From: Rhabdothermincola salaria
Lineage (GTDB): Bacteria > Actinomycetota > Acidimicrobiia > Acidimicrobiales > Acidimicrobilacustridaceae
Assembly: GCF_021246445.1 (NCBI RefSeq)
Contig: NZ_JAJQXW010000002.1
Location: 434,001-498,000, forward strand
Length of the DNA stretch: 64,000 nt
Direction of reading: 5' to 3'
The translations under genes were made by a program, and so were the position numbers. Of the stretch, positions 56,431 to 64,000 are shown piece by piece; positions within the stretch are counted from its first letter, which is position 1, and every line of letters starts with the position of its first letter. The notes under the pieces are model-generated. The model had not been told where the DNA came from. It worked only from the letters and a program-made list of their open reading frames with translations, and searched no databases.

Positions 56431-57444
56431 GTGGACGCTGAGGTCCCGCTGCCGGCGGTGACCGTGCCGCAGCTCACCTACCTGGTGGCGGTGGCCGAAG
56501 CCCCCACCTTCGCCGCCGCGGCCGCGGCGGTGGGGGTGACGACCTCGGCGCTGTCGCAGGGCCTGGCCGAGCTCGAGCGTCGGGTGGGGGTGTCGCTCTT
56601 CGAACGGGTGGGTCGGCGCCAGGTCCTACGGGAGGAGGCCGCCGAGGTCCTCGCCTATGCCCGCCGGGTGGTGGCCGACACCGGCGACCTGGCTCGCTGG
56701 GCGGCCGCCGTCCGTTCGGGGGCGTCGGGCCGCCTCCGGGTGGGCATGATCGACGCCGCCGCCGTGCACCACTGCGCCGACCCGCTGCGGGCCTTCCGTC
56801 GCAGCCACCCCGAGGTCGACCTGCGCCTGCGGGTGGCACCGTCGGGCGAGCTGCTCGAGCAGCTGGCCTCGGGGGCGCTCGACCTGGCCGTGGTGGTGGA
56901 ACCGCCGGAGCTCGACCCGGCGCTCGAGGTCGAGGTGCTGCTCGAGGAACCGCTCGTCGTGGTTCCCGCGGAGGGCCTCTCCGCCGCGCCGGGCGACCGG
57001 CGACGCTCGGATCCCGACGGCGAGGGAAGCGACGATGGCGACGCCGAGGGGGGCGGGGTGACCGATCCGGCGTCCTGGGGGCCGTGGGTGCTCTTCCCGG
57101 CCGGCTCGCACACCCGGGCGGTGGTGGAGGCCGCGCTGCGGGCGCGGGGTGCCCCGGTGGAGGTGGTGGCCGAGTCGCACCAGCCCGAGGTGCTGCGCGA
57201 GATGGCCCGCCTGGGCGTGGGTTGGACGGTGCTGCCCGAGCTGCAGGCCCGCGAGGGCCCTCGTCGCCGGCGCCCCAGCGGCGAGCCGGAGGTCCTCGCC
57301 ACCCGCCGCCTGGTCATCGCCCGTCGGGCAGGACGGGTCACCAACCCCGCCGCCGACACCCTGGCGAACGCCCTGAGGTCCGCCTTGCCCGACTCCCTCA
57401 CCGATGAGCTCGGCGGTCCCCGCCCCCACCCGACGGGCTCCTGA
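56431..57444 (+). CDS. LysR-family transcriptional regulator
   Basis: GTG 56431 is the best start (AAGGGG at 56419-56424, 6 nt upstream); TTG 56425 is an alternative. The 337-aa protein has the LysR winged HTH (LTYLVAVAEAPTFAAAAAAVGVTTSALSQGLAELERRVG...LFERVGRR) followed by a periplasmic-binding-like effector domain (LRVGMIDAAAVHHCADPLRAFRRSHPEVDLRL, GALDLAVVVEP, LVVVPAEGL). An acidic insertion (about residues 190-210) breaks the effector domain. It is divergent from MIPS and flanked by palindromes H1 and H2. Confidence 0.88.
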   Translation: MDAEVPLPAVTVPQLTYLVAVAEAPTFAAAAAAVGVTTSALSQGLAELERRVGVSLFERVGRRQVLREEAAEVLAYARRVVADTGDLARWAAAVRSGASGRLRVGMIDAAAVHHCADPLRAFRRSHPEVDLRLRVAPSGELLEQLASGALDLAVVVEPPELDPALEVEVLLEEPLVVVPAEGLSAAPGDRRRSDPDGEGSDDGDAEGGGVTDPASWGPWVLFPAGSHTRAVVEAALRARGAPVEVVAESHQPEVLREMARLGVGWTVLPELQAREGPRRRRPSGEPEVLATRRLVIARRAGRVTNPAADTLANALRSALPDSLTDELGGPRPHPTGS

Positions 57445-57478
57445 CCGACCTCGCCGGCATCGCCCATCTTCCGCTTCC

Positions 57479-57518
57479 TGCATGTGTTCGTCGCTCTGGG
57501 GAGCGTCGAACACATGCA
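57479..57518. repeat. Palindrome H2 downstream of LysR gene
   Basis: A 12-bp perfect stem (TGCATGTGTTCG/CGAACACATGCA), one mismatch, a 5-bp inner stem (CGCTC/GAGCG) and a 4-nt loop. It is similar to H1 along its whole length; it may also terminate the LysR transcript. Confidence 0.75.
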
Positions 57519-57564
57519 ACTACGGGGTGGGGGGAGCATCGCCGGGCTCGCGCCCCCAGGATGC

Positions 57565-58752
57565 CTAGGGCGAGCCGGATGACTCAGGGGAGGACCCGGT
57601 CCCGCTCGCCGACGACCCAACGGGCTCGCTCCAGCGCTCCAGCAGCGCCGGGGGCACCGGCCGGGGCTCGGCGGGGAAGAGCAGGTCCTCCCACTCCTCG
57701 CCGGTGGACATCGTGAGCCGGTCGGCCAGGGCGAGGGCGTCGTCGACCGACTGGTCGACGCCGAGGTGGAGGGCGTAGGTGCGGTCGCCCTCGGTCCACG
57801 AGATGGTCCGCTCGGGTGCGTCGCGGCCCTCGTCGAGGTGGCCGGGCCGCCCCCGTACCTCGATCGGCTGCTCGGTGCCGTCGAGGCCGAACTCAACACC
57901 CGGACCGCCGGCGACCAGCAGCGTGGGCGGGGTGCTCCCGGAGGGCGCGATCCACATGAGCACGAAGTCGAGCGTGGCCTGGACCACCTGGGTGGATCCG
58001 TCGGCGCCACGCAGCACCAGGGCCGGGTTCGCGCTGAGCAGGACGTCCCCCACGGAGCTGCGCAGTCGCCGCTCCCAGGTGGGGCGATCGACGTCGACCA
58101 CGGGGTCCGCCGCCTCGAGCAGGGCCTCGGCATCGGCGAAGGCGTCGGGGGAGTTGCCCATGAGGGTGGCCGTCCAGCCCGGGGCGGGCGACCACCACAG
58201 CGCCGGCCCCTCCGTCGGGGGTCGGTCCTCCTCACCGGATGCCCAGCGGACGGTGCCGACCTGCAGCGGCCCCTCCGAGTGCTCGATGGTGCGCTCGGCG
58301 ATGCGTTCCACCCCGGGGACGCCGGACGGCATGGTCTGGCTCGTCTCCCCCGGTCCGGTGCCGTCGCGGGTGACGAGGAGGGTCACGGCCTCGTCGCTCG
58401 GGCCTTCCATCGAATCGAAGGCCACGTAGGAGGTGCCGGGGGCGTAGGTCGTCACCTGCCAGGTGTCGTTGGCGAAGCCGAGGAAGGGCATGGTGCTGCC
58501 ACCGGCGTCGACCACGTCGGTGTCGTCGGGCGAACGGGTGAGGTCGAGCACGCCGGCGACGACCACCACGAGCGCGAGCACAGAGGCGACGCCGACGACC
58601 AGGTGGCGCCGTCGCCGCCGCTGGCCGACACGGGCGCGGATGGCGGACAGCCCCTCGGGGTCGGCGGCGATCGTGGCAGCTCGTCGGTCGAGGCGGGCGG
58701 CCAGGCGGCGCTCGAACGGGTCGAGGTCGTCGTGGTGCTCGTGGTCGGTCAT
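57565..58752 (-). CDS. Membrane protein, likely anti-sigma factor partner of the adjacent ECF sigma
   Basis: This 395-aa protein is encoded by the gene overlapping the ECF sigma stop by 4 nt (ATGA). The cytoplasmic N-terminal part (residues about 1-48) is short and charged (DPFERRLAARLDRRAATIAAD...RARVGQRRRRRH). One span follows (LVVGVASVLALVVVVAGVLDL), then a large extracytoplasmic domain ending in a Ser-rich tail. No zinc-binding anti-sigma motif is seen. The role is inferred from the sigma-gene overlap. Confidence 0.65.
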   Translation of the reverse strand: MTDHEHHDDLDPFERRLAARLDRRAATIAADPEGLSAIRARVGQRRRRRHLVVGVASVLALVVVVAGVLDLTRSPDDTDVVDAGGSTMPFLGFANDTWQVTTYAPGTSYVAFDSMEGPSDEAVTLLVTRDGTGPGETSQTMPSGVPGVERIAERTIEHSEGPLQVGTVRWASGEEDRPPTEGPALWWSPAPGWTATLMGNSPDAFADAEALLEAADPVVDVDRPTWERRLRSSVGDVLLSANPALVLRGADGSTQVVQATLDFVLMWIAPSGSTPPTLLVAGGPGVEFGLDGTEQPIEVRGRPGHLDEGRDAPERTISWTEGDRTYALHLGVDQSVDDALALADRLTMSTGEEWEDLLFPAEPRPVPPALLERWSEPVGSSASGTGSSPESSGSP

Positions 58753-59252
58753 CGCTCCACCACCTCGCGCAGCTGGGCCAGCCCCCGGCTGACCGTCGAC
58801 TTCACCGTGCCGGGGGCCATGTCGAGGGCGGCGGCGATGTCGGCCTCGCTGAGCCCCTCGTAGTAGCGCAGCACGATGGCGGCCCGTTGCCTGTGGGGCA
58901 GGGCCGCCAGAGCGTCGGTGAGCTCGCGGGCGCCGAGCTCGTCGTAGGCGGCACCCCCCTCGAGGCGGTGCCGGCGTTCGAGCTTGCGTCGCCGTTGCAG
59001 GTCACGGCACCGGTTGACGACGCAGCGCCGCAGGTAGGCACCGTGGTCGTCGATCTTCTCCCAGCGTTCGTAGACCTTGGCGAAGGCGTCGTGGACGGCT
59101 TCTTCGGCCAGGGTGTCGGCGTCGAGCAACAGGAACGCCACGCGCACCATGGGTTCGTACTCGCGCCGGTACAGCGCCTCGAACCCCGCCTCGTCGTCGA
59201 CCACGTCCTCCACCGTCCTCGGGGCCGGTACCCCGGTGGCTGTTCCGCTCAC
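58749..59252 (-). CDS. SigE-family ECF RNA polymerase sigma factor
   Basis: This 167-aa ECF sigma factor has region 2 EAGFEALYRREYEPMVRVAFLLL, DTLAEEAVHDAFAKVYERWEKIDDHGAYLRRCVVNRCRDLQRRRK and region 4 LAALPHRQRAAIVLRYYEGLSEADIAAALDMAPGTVKSTVSRGLAQL, the SigE (SigE-like, Streptomyces-type) family. It overlaps the membrane protein gene. GTG 59252 is the start. Confidence 0.9.
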   Translation of the reverse strand: MSGTATGVPAPRTVEDVVDDEAGFEALYRREYEPMVRVAFLLLDADTLAEEAVHDAFAKVYERWEKIDDHGAYLRRCVVNRCRDLQRRRKLERRHRLEGGAAYDELGARELTDALAALPHRQRAAIVLRYYEGLSEADIAAALDMAPGTVKSTVSRGLAQLREVVER

Positions 59253-59426
59253 ATCCTCTACGACGAGCGGTGCGACACCTCGGTTCCAGCGGGCAACTCG
59301 TCGGCCCCGTCTCGTGCTCTCGGGCTCGACGACTCGAGCACCCGTGAGGGCGGGCGGGGCGCGACTCGACCCCGCCGGCGTGCGGTGGCGGCACGACGGC
59401 GGGGTCGAGGTCGGGGGGAGGTCGGG

Positions 59427-59582
59427 CTACTTGCCGGTGAGCTTGTTCTTGACGGAGTCCACCGCGTCCTTGACCTTGCCGGTGGCCTTGTCGGCCTTGC
59501 CCTCACGCTTGAGGTCGTCGTCGTCGGTGATGTCGCCGGCCGCTTCCTTGGCCCGGCCCTTCGCTTCGTCCATGTTCGCCAT
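59427..59582 (-). CDS. CsbD-like stress protein
   Basis: This 51-aa hydrophilic protein (MANMDEAKGRAKEAAGDITD, DLKREGKADKATGKVKDAVD, ending NKLTGK) is a clear CsbD-family member, small stress-induced proteins of unknown biochemical role. ATG 59582 or the second Met (59573) may be used. A TGGAG sequence precedes the start. Its upstream neighbour on the opposite strand starts about 95 nt away. Confidence 0.85.
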   Translation of the reverse strand: MANMDEAKGRAKEAAGDITDDDDLKREGKADKATGKVKDAVDSVKNKLTGK

Positions 59583-59663
59583 GGGTGCTCCATTCGTTCG
59601 GGGGATGTCCTCCTCGTACCCACGACCGGGACCGCACAGCACCCTCTCTTCTCGTGCCCCCGC

Positions 59664-59669
59664 TACCGT
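59664..59669 (+). promoter_or_regulatory. -10-like TACCGT, 8 nt before the start
   Basis: TACCGT then 8 nt then ATG of the 246-aa membrane protein gene. Confidence 0.45.
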
Positions 59670-59677
59670 CGCCACCG

Positions 59678-60418
59678 ATGGCGTCCGAGTCCGAGTCCGA
59701 GTCGCCCGTGGCCGGTGACGGTGAACCGGGACGGGAGCGATCCCGGGACCTGGGACGCCGTTGGGTGCTCGCCGGGCTCGCCGTGCTCGTCACCGTGGGG
59801 GCGATCGTGGCGTGGCTGCTCGACCGTCGAGAGCCGGCCGTGGTCACCGGGGCGGCCGCGGCGGACGCCTTCCTCGACGCCAGCGAACGCAACCTCGACG
59901 CCACCTACCGGCTCGAGGGGGAGTTCCGTCGCACCCTCGACGAGGGTCGGGCCCTCGTCTCCGGGCTGCTGGTGGTCCAACGGCCGCCGGACCGCATCCA
60001 GCGCTCGCTCGGGGGCACCGTCGGCGTGGTGGGTGGTCGCACGGTCAACTGCGGCCGCTCCGAGGGCGCCGACTACGCCTGTGCCGTGAGCGGTGAGGCC
60101 GAACCGTGGGAGGTCAGGCGGGGCGAGCAGCTGCAGGCCCTGCAGGACTACGTCCTGGGCGACGATCCCCTCTATGCGGTGGAGGAGGTCGGCAACGACT
60201 GCTTCAGGCTCGAACGGCGCCTCAGCGAGCCCGAGGCGGTGTACGGCCGCCGGGCCGAGCTGTGCTTCGATCGGGCCACCGGGGCGCTACGCCGCCTCGA
60301 GGTGCGTCGCGAGGGCGGGGCGACCGACGTCCTCGAAGGGCTGGTCGTGACCGGCCGGGTGAGCGACGGCGACTTCGACCTCTCGGCCGACGACACCTAC
60401 GATCCCCAGGGCGCCTGA
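59678..60418 (+). CDS. Single-span membrane protein, function unknown
   Basis: This 246-aa protein starts with an acidic N-terminus (SESESESPVAGDGEPG), one membrane span (WVLAGLAVLVTVGAIVAWLL), and an extracytoplasmic domain with paired Cys (NCGRSEGADYACAVSG, NDCFRLERRL, LCFDRATG). No family is recognised; the fold may resemble LppX/LprG-like lipoprotein domains, but that is a guess. It lies upstream of the 90-aa protein and purU on the same strand. Confidence 0.65.
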   Translation: MASESESESPVAGDGEPGRERSRDLGRRWVLAGLAVLVTVGAIVAWLLDRREPAVVTGAAAADAFLDASERNLDATYRLEGEFRRTLDEGRALVSGLLVVQRPPDRIQRSLGGTVGVVGGRTVNCGRSEGADYACAVSGEAEPWEVRRGEQLQALQDYVLGDDPLYAVEEVGNDCFRLERRLSEPEAVYGRRAELCFDRATGALRRLEVRREGGATDVLEGLVVTGRVSDGDFDLSADDTYDPQGA

Positions 60419-60454
60419 CCGGCTCGCCCGAGCCGACGACGAGAGCGTGGACCG

Positions 60455-60727
60455 ATGGGCCGAGACCTGCACCCCACCAGCGATGACCTGCGACTCGTGT
60501 TCGCCCAGGAGTCGGAGACCCTGAACCCGCTCGGCGACGACCTCCTGCCCTGGCTGGTGCTGGCCATCGGGGCGGCTCTGGCCGTGGGCACCACGCTGGC
60601 GCTGGTGCGCCCGCGGGAGGATCCCGACGGCAACGACCTGCCCCGCCCGCCTCTCTCGCGCAGCATCGTGATGATCGTGCTGGGCACCATCGCCTCGATC
60701 TGGGGCCTGGGCAGCCTCCTGACCTGA
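60455..60727 (+). CDS. 90-aa two-span membrane protein
   Basis: The protein has two spans, LLPWLVLAIGAALAVGTTLALV and SIVMIVLGTIASIWGLGSLL. Its stop falls inside the 5-bp repeat tract downstream. Function is unknown. It lies between an unknown membrane protein gene and purU. Confidence 0.6.
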   Translation: MGRDLHPTSDDLRLVFAQESETLNPLGDDLLPWLVLAIGAALAVGTTLALVRPREDPDGNDLPRPPLSRSIVMIVLGTIASIWGLGSLLT

Positions 60728-60748
60728 CCTGACCTGACCTGACCTGAC
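60719..60748. repeat. Six tandem CTGAC repeats
   Basis: A 30-bp run of the pentamer CTGAC repeated six times overlaps the stop codon of the 90-aa gene and lies just upstream of purU. It is a possible slippage tract; TGA occurs in every frame, so the gene's end stays short. Confidence 0.9.
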
Positions 60749-60794
60749 CCGGACCGCAGTCCCGGTCCCGATCCCGCCGACCGAACGAGCCCCC

Positions 60795-61667
60795 GTGCCT
60801 GCCGAACCCGCCAAACGACCCCAGCCCAGCGTGCTCACGGTGCGCTGCGCCGACCAACCGGGCATCGTCGCCGCGGTCGCCAACCTCATCGCCGAGGCGG
60901 GCGGCAACATCGCCAACGCCGACCAGCACACCGACCGGGCCTCCAGCGTCTTCCTGCAGCGCATCGAGATCGACGGGCCCATCGACTGGGGTCGCTTCGA
61001 CGCCGGACTGGCCGACGCCGCCCGGCGGATGGGCATCGAGTGGGAGCTGCACCGTCCCGGCACGCCGACGAGGGTGGCGGTGGCCTGCTCGGGTGAGCTC
61101 TACTGCGCCGCCGATCTGCTCAACCGGGTCGAGTTGGGCGAGCTCGACGCCGAGGTGGTCGCCGTCGTCTCCGACAAGACGCCGGCGCGGGCCCTGGCCG
61201 AACGCCACGGTGTCGCCTTCCGCTCGGTCGAGGGCGGCCTGTCGGGCGAGGAGCGGGTCGCCCAGGAAGCCGCCTTCGCCGCCACCCTCGAGGAGCTGCA
61301 GCCCGACCTCGTGGTGCTGGCGCGCTACATGCGGATCCTCCCCGAGGCCATCACCGAGGCCTGGACGGGCCGGATGATCAACATCCACCACTCCTTCCTC
61401 CCCGCCTTCGCCGGCGCCCGGCCCTACCACCGGGCCCACGATCGGGGCGTCAAGATCATCGGCGCCACCGCCCACTACGTGACCGCCGAGCTCGATGCCG
61501 GGCCCATCATCGCCCAGCGGGTGGCCACGGTGACCCACCGCGACGAGGTCGAGGACCTGGTGCGCAAGGGCCGCGACGTCGAACGTCAGACCTTGGCCGA
61601 CGCCGTGCGCCTCCACCTCGAGCAGCGCGTGCTCGTGTGGGACAACCGCACCTGCGTCTTCGCCTGA
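60795..61667 (+). CDS. purU: Formyltetrahydrofolate deformylase
   Basis: PurU hydrolyses 10-formyl-THF to formate plus THF, balancing one-carbon units. The 290-aa protein has an N-terminal ACT domain (VLTVRCADQPGIVAAVANLIAEAGGNI) and a formyltransferase-type domain with VVLARYMRILPEAITEAW, MINIHHSFLPAFAGARPYHRAHDRGVKIIGATAHYVTAELDAGPII, and the conserved C-terminal RVLVWDNRTCVF. GTG 60795 is the start. Confidence 0.95.
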   Translation: MPAEPAKRPQPSVLTVRCADQPGIVAAVANLIAEAGGNIANADQHTDRASSVFLQRIEIDGPIDWGRFDAGLADAARRMGIEWELHRPGTPTRVAVACSGELYCAADLLNRVELGELDAEVVAVVSDKTPARALAERHGVAFRSVEGGLSGEERVAQEAAFAATLEELQPDLVVLARYMRILPEAITEAWTGRMINIHHSFLPAFAGARPYHRAHDRGVKIIGATAHYVTAELDAGPIIAQRVATVTHRDEVEDLVRKGRDVERQTLADAVRLHLEQRVLVWDNRTCVFA

Positions 61668-61698
61668 CGGCCTCGTCTTTGCGGACCGGCCGGATGCC

Positions 61699-62682
61699 TC
61701 AGCGCGACGGCTCGGCGACCGGTGTGCCCGCGGCGGGGCTGCGGTAGTGGTGGGCCGCCGGGTTCGGGGCGTGGGAGCCGGGAGCCAGGTCGATGACGAC
61801 CCGACATCCCGGGTCGCCGACGGCGATGCGCTCCTCGAGCAGCACCGCCGCGCCATCGTCGCGGTTGGCCGCCGCGATCCCACCGAACACGCTCGACGTC
61901 ATGCGGCACAGCGACGGTGCCCGGGTCACGACGTCGCCGAACGGGCAGCGGTCGTTGCCGAGCACGATGCGGTCGTCGCTGACCTCGATCACGTAGAAGG
62001 CACCGTCGATCGCGTGCTTGAGGCGGACGTAGCACTCGGCGAGCTGCTGAGCCGAGAGGTGGCCGACCACCTCGGCCGCCGCCCGGTACTCGTTCTCCAT
62101 GCTGCCCCCGACGTCGATGCCGACCTGGGCCACCGCCGCCTCGGCCGCGTCCGGACCCCGCTGTTCCTCCACCGATGCCGCCAGCTGGACGACGAGGGCG
62201 CGTAGGAAGGGCTCGCGGCCGAAGCCGCCATCGGGACGGGCCTCGTCGGGAGCGGGCAGGGCGTCGATGCGGTGGCGGGGGGGATCGAGGTCCGCGGCGG
62301 TGGGCCGGTTGACGGGCAGGGTGGCGCTCACGTGGGAGCCGCGGTGGCTGCGGCGACGCACCGCCAGGCCCCGGGACAACCGATCGGCCAGGAACAGCCC
62401 GCGGCCACCCACCGAGAGGTGGTCTTCGGGGAGGGCCGCCTGCAGGTCGAAGCCGGGGCCCAGGTCCTGGACGGAGAGCAGCGGGTTGGTGCCGCTCCAG
62501 GTGAGCGACACCCAGGCCACGCCTTCGGTGTGGCGCTCGACGTTGGAGAGCAGCTCGGAGATGGTGATCTCCGCCCCGGCGAAGTCGTCGGCGGGGTCGC
62601 CGTGGCGTTGCAGGTAGTCCATGACCTGGTGGCGGAGATCGGAGCCGGAGCCGGCGACCCGGGTGTCGAGGAACCACTCCAT
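61699..62682 (-). CDS. HATPase (RsbW-like) plus methanogen-output-domain-like signalling protein
   Basis: This 327-aa protein has an N-terminal GHKL ATPase resembling anti-sigma kinases: N-box ISELLSNVERHT, G1 VQDLGPGFD, G2 GGRGLFLADRLS. A C-terminal part (DDRIVLGNDRCPFG...LCRMTSSVFGGIAAANRDD, AVGDPGCRVVIDL) has the Cys pattern of the methanogen output domain 1 (MetOD1) type. Its partner may be a sigma or anti-sigma-antagonist pathway; none is adjacent. TACCGT lies 8 nt before the ATG, so translation is likely leaderless. Confidence 0.78.
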   Translation of the reverse strand: MEWFLDTRVAGSGSDLRHQVMDYLQRHGDPADDFAGAEITISELLSNVERHTEGVAWVSLTWSGTNPLLSVQDLGPGFDLQAALPEDHLSVGGRGLFLADRLSRGLAVRRRSHRGSHVSATLPVNRPTAADLDPPRHRIDALPAPDEARPDGGFGREPFLRALVVQLAASVEEQRGPDAAEAAVAQVGIDVGGSMENEYRAAAEVVGHLSAQQLAECYVRLKHAIDGAFYVIEVSDDRIVLGNDRCPFGDVVTRAPSLCRMTSSVFGGIAAANRDDGAAVLLEERIAVGDPGCRVVIDLAPGSHAPNPAAHHYRSPAAGTPVAEPSR

Positions 62683-62690
62683 GAGTCGCC

Positions 62691-62696
62691 ACGGTA
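62691..62696 (-). promoter_or_regulatory. -10-like TACCGT, 8 nt before the start
   Basis: TACCGT on the minus strand precedes the HATPase ATG by 8 nt. Confidence 0.45.
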
Positions 62697-62826
62697 GGCC
62701 TGTCGCGCCCCTCCTCGTCGATCCACTCGGCGGTGCGGCGGGAGGTCGGCGACGTCCGGCTCGGCGCCTCTGCCAAACAGGCGTTAGGGTGATGCCGATC
62801 ACCACGTCTGCTCGGAGGAGCTCGCC

Positions 62827-63585
62827 ATGGGGCAGTTCGACGGCAAAGTGGTCCTCGTCACGGGGGCCGCGTCAGGCATCGGACGAGCCTCGGTGCGGCT
62901 CTTCGCCGGTGAGGGTGCCCAGGTCGTGGCAGCCGACATCGACCTCGACGGGGCCGAGCAGACTGCCGAGCTCGTGCGCGCGGCCGGGGGTGATGCGCTG
63001 GCCGTGCCGGTCGACGTGGCCGACAGCGCGGCGGTGGCCGAGATGGTGGCGCGCACCGTGGAGACCTACGGGCGTCTGGACGTGGCCCACAACAACGCCG
63101 GCATCATGGGCGCCGGCGCCGACGTCGCCGACATGGACGACGACGTGTGGCAGCGGGGCATCGACGTCATGCTCAGCGGCGTCTTCTACTGCATGAAGCA
63201 CGAGATCCCGCACCTCGAGGCCGCCGGCGGCGGTGCCATCGTGAACACCTCGTCAGGAGCCGGCCTCATCGGTTTCCCCGGCCAGGCCAACTACGTGGCG
63301 GCCAAGCACGGGGTCATCGGCCTCACCCGGTCGGTGGCCCTCGAGGTCATCGGCAAGGGCATCCGCGTCAACGCCATCTGTCCGGGCACCGCCCGCTCCC
63401 GCATGGTCGACGAGTGGATGCAGGGCAGCGCCGAGGCCGAGGCCGAGATCGCCGGCCTGCACCCCATCGGGCGCATCGCCGAGCCCGAGGAGATCGCCCA
63501 GGCCGCCGTCTGGCTGGCCTCCCCCGCCGCCTCGTTCGTGGTGGGCGTGGCCCTGCCCGTCGACGGCGGCTACACGGTCCCCTGA
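62827..63585 (+). CDS. Short-chain dehydrogenase/reductase
   Basis: This 252-aa SDR has Rossmann motif LVTGAASGIGRASVRLF, acidic AADIDLDG (NAD-preferring), the NNAGIMG motif, active-site Ser/Tyr/Lys (IVNTSSGAGLIGFPGQANYVAAKHGVIGL with YVAAK) and the C-terminal PVDGGYTVP. GGAGGAG lies 6-8 nt before ATG 62827. The substrate is unknown. It is followed by an amidohydrolase that starts 82 bp later, suggesting a catabolic cluster continuing beyond the window. Confidence 0.93.
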   Translation: MGQFDGKVVLVTGAASGIGRASVRLFAGEGAQVVAADIDLDGAEQTAELVRAAGGDALAVPVDVADSAAVAEMVARTVETYGRLDVAHNNAGIMGAGADVADMDDDVWQRGIDVMLSGVFYCMKHEIPHLEAAGGGAIVNTSSGAGLIGFPGQANYVAAKHGVIGLTRSVALEVIGKGIRVNAICPGTARSRMVDEWMQGSAEAEAEIAGLHPIGRIAEPEEIAQAAVWLASPAASFVVGVALPVDGGYTVP

Positions 63586-63667
63586 CCGGCTGCCGCCCTG
63601 GCCCGCCCGGCAGCGCGCCGAGACCGACCATCCCCGCTCCATCCCTCCGTCTCACCCAGGAGTCCCC

Positions 63668-64000
63668 GTGACCTCGGAATCGCAGCAGATCCGCGAGCAG
63701 CTCGACCACCCGATCATCGATGCGGACGGCCACGTGCAGGAGTATCTGCCGGCCGCCATGCCCTACCTGCGCGAGGCGCTGGGGCCGAAGAAGTTCGAGG
63801 AGTACCGGGCCCAGACCAGCCAGCACGACAGCATCATCGGTGGCCACGACTGGGAGCGCCGTCAGCGCACCCGCACACCGCAGAGCGCCTGGTGGGGCAC
63901 GCCGGGCAACACCCGCGACCTCGCCACGGCCGCCATCCCGGGCCTGCTGCACGAGCGCATGGACGAGTTCGGCATCGACTACTCGATCCTCTTCCCGTCC
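63668..64000 (+). CDS. Amidohydrolase-family protein (3' part outside window)
   Basis: GTG 63668 follows AGGAG; 111 codons to the end of the window. The start of the frame, REQLDHPIIDADGHVQEYLP, has the early DADGH metal-ligand motif of amidohydrolase_2-type enzymes (as in ACMSD-like decarboxylases), followed by YLREALGPKKFEEYRAQTS and ERMDEFGIDYSILFPS. The family is widespread in actinobacterial catabolic clusters. The substrate cannot be inferred from this fragment. Confidence 0.82.
   Translation, partial: MTSESQQIREQLDHPIIDADGHVQEYLPAAMPYLREALGPKKFEEYRAQTSQHDSIIGGHDWERRQRTRTPQSAWWGTPGNTRDLATAAIPGLLHERMDEFGIDYSILFPS

Overview
The window is very GC-rich actinobacterial chromosome around the replication origin. 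The gene set and gene order fit a deep-branching actinobacterium, most likely class Acidimicrobiia: DUF3566 and tRNA-Ile beyond gyrA, an Rv3909-type DUF6049 protein, DUF5318 next to a class A PBP, and a CwlM-type amidase next to trxA/trxB. The class assignment is an inference from gene content and order.

Layout. Positions 1-11161 are the leftward replication arm, all on the minus strand: dnaA, dnaN, recF, dciA-like, gyrB, gyrA, a TadE-like protein, DUF3566, tRNA-Ile and two small or partial genes. The dnaA-dnaN gap (9472-9730) carries DnaA boxes next to a row of DnaA-trios, so it is the best oriC candidate. The rightward arm starts with rpmH, rnpA, yidD, yidC and a khpB/jag gene. A roughly 1.4-kb stretch without a recognisable gene follows, with one parS site at its left end. 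Then come rsmG (inverted relative to its neighbours), a second parS site, and parA-parB.

Positions 18.5-28.4 kb, mostly minus strand, form a cell-envelope and redox block: amidase, trxA, trxB, an ECF sigma/anti-sigma pair, a Ser/Thr kinase carrying an MviN-type extracellular domain, DegV, DUF6049 and a GNAT protein. No murJ is present at this locus. Plus-strand genes follow: a histone-deacetylase-like hydrolase, the tRNA nucleotidyltransferase, DUF5318, PBP1 and panB. Next is the rpsF-ssb-rpsR-rplI operon, followed by dnaB, which is interrupted by a full-length homing intein.

Positions 41-64 kb hold metabolism, transport and signalling genes: two tandem four-cysteine lipoproteins, a D-aminoacylase, class I aldolase, a KhtTU-like antiporter pair, a LigD-type polymerase, a fused asymmetric ABC exporter, inositol-1-phosphate synthase, a LysR regulator flanked by two related palindromes, a second ECF sigma pair, purU, an HATPase signalling protein, an SDR and a partial amidohydrolase.

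The most unusual observations are these: an rnpA frame that lacks an ordinary start codon unless it begins upstream of rpmH and contains that whole gene; the kinase/MviN-domain fusion at the murJ position; paired operator-like repeats in the inositol-phosphate synthase promoter; homologous palindromes flanking the LysR gene; and at least ten genes whose -10-like hexamer sits 6-8 nt before the start codon, which suggests leaderless transcripts.
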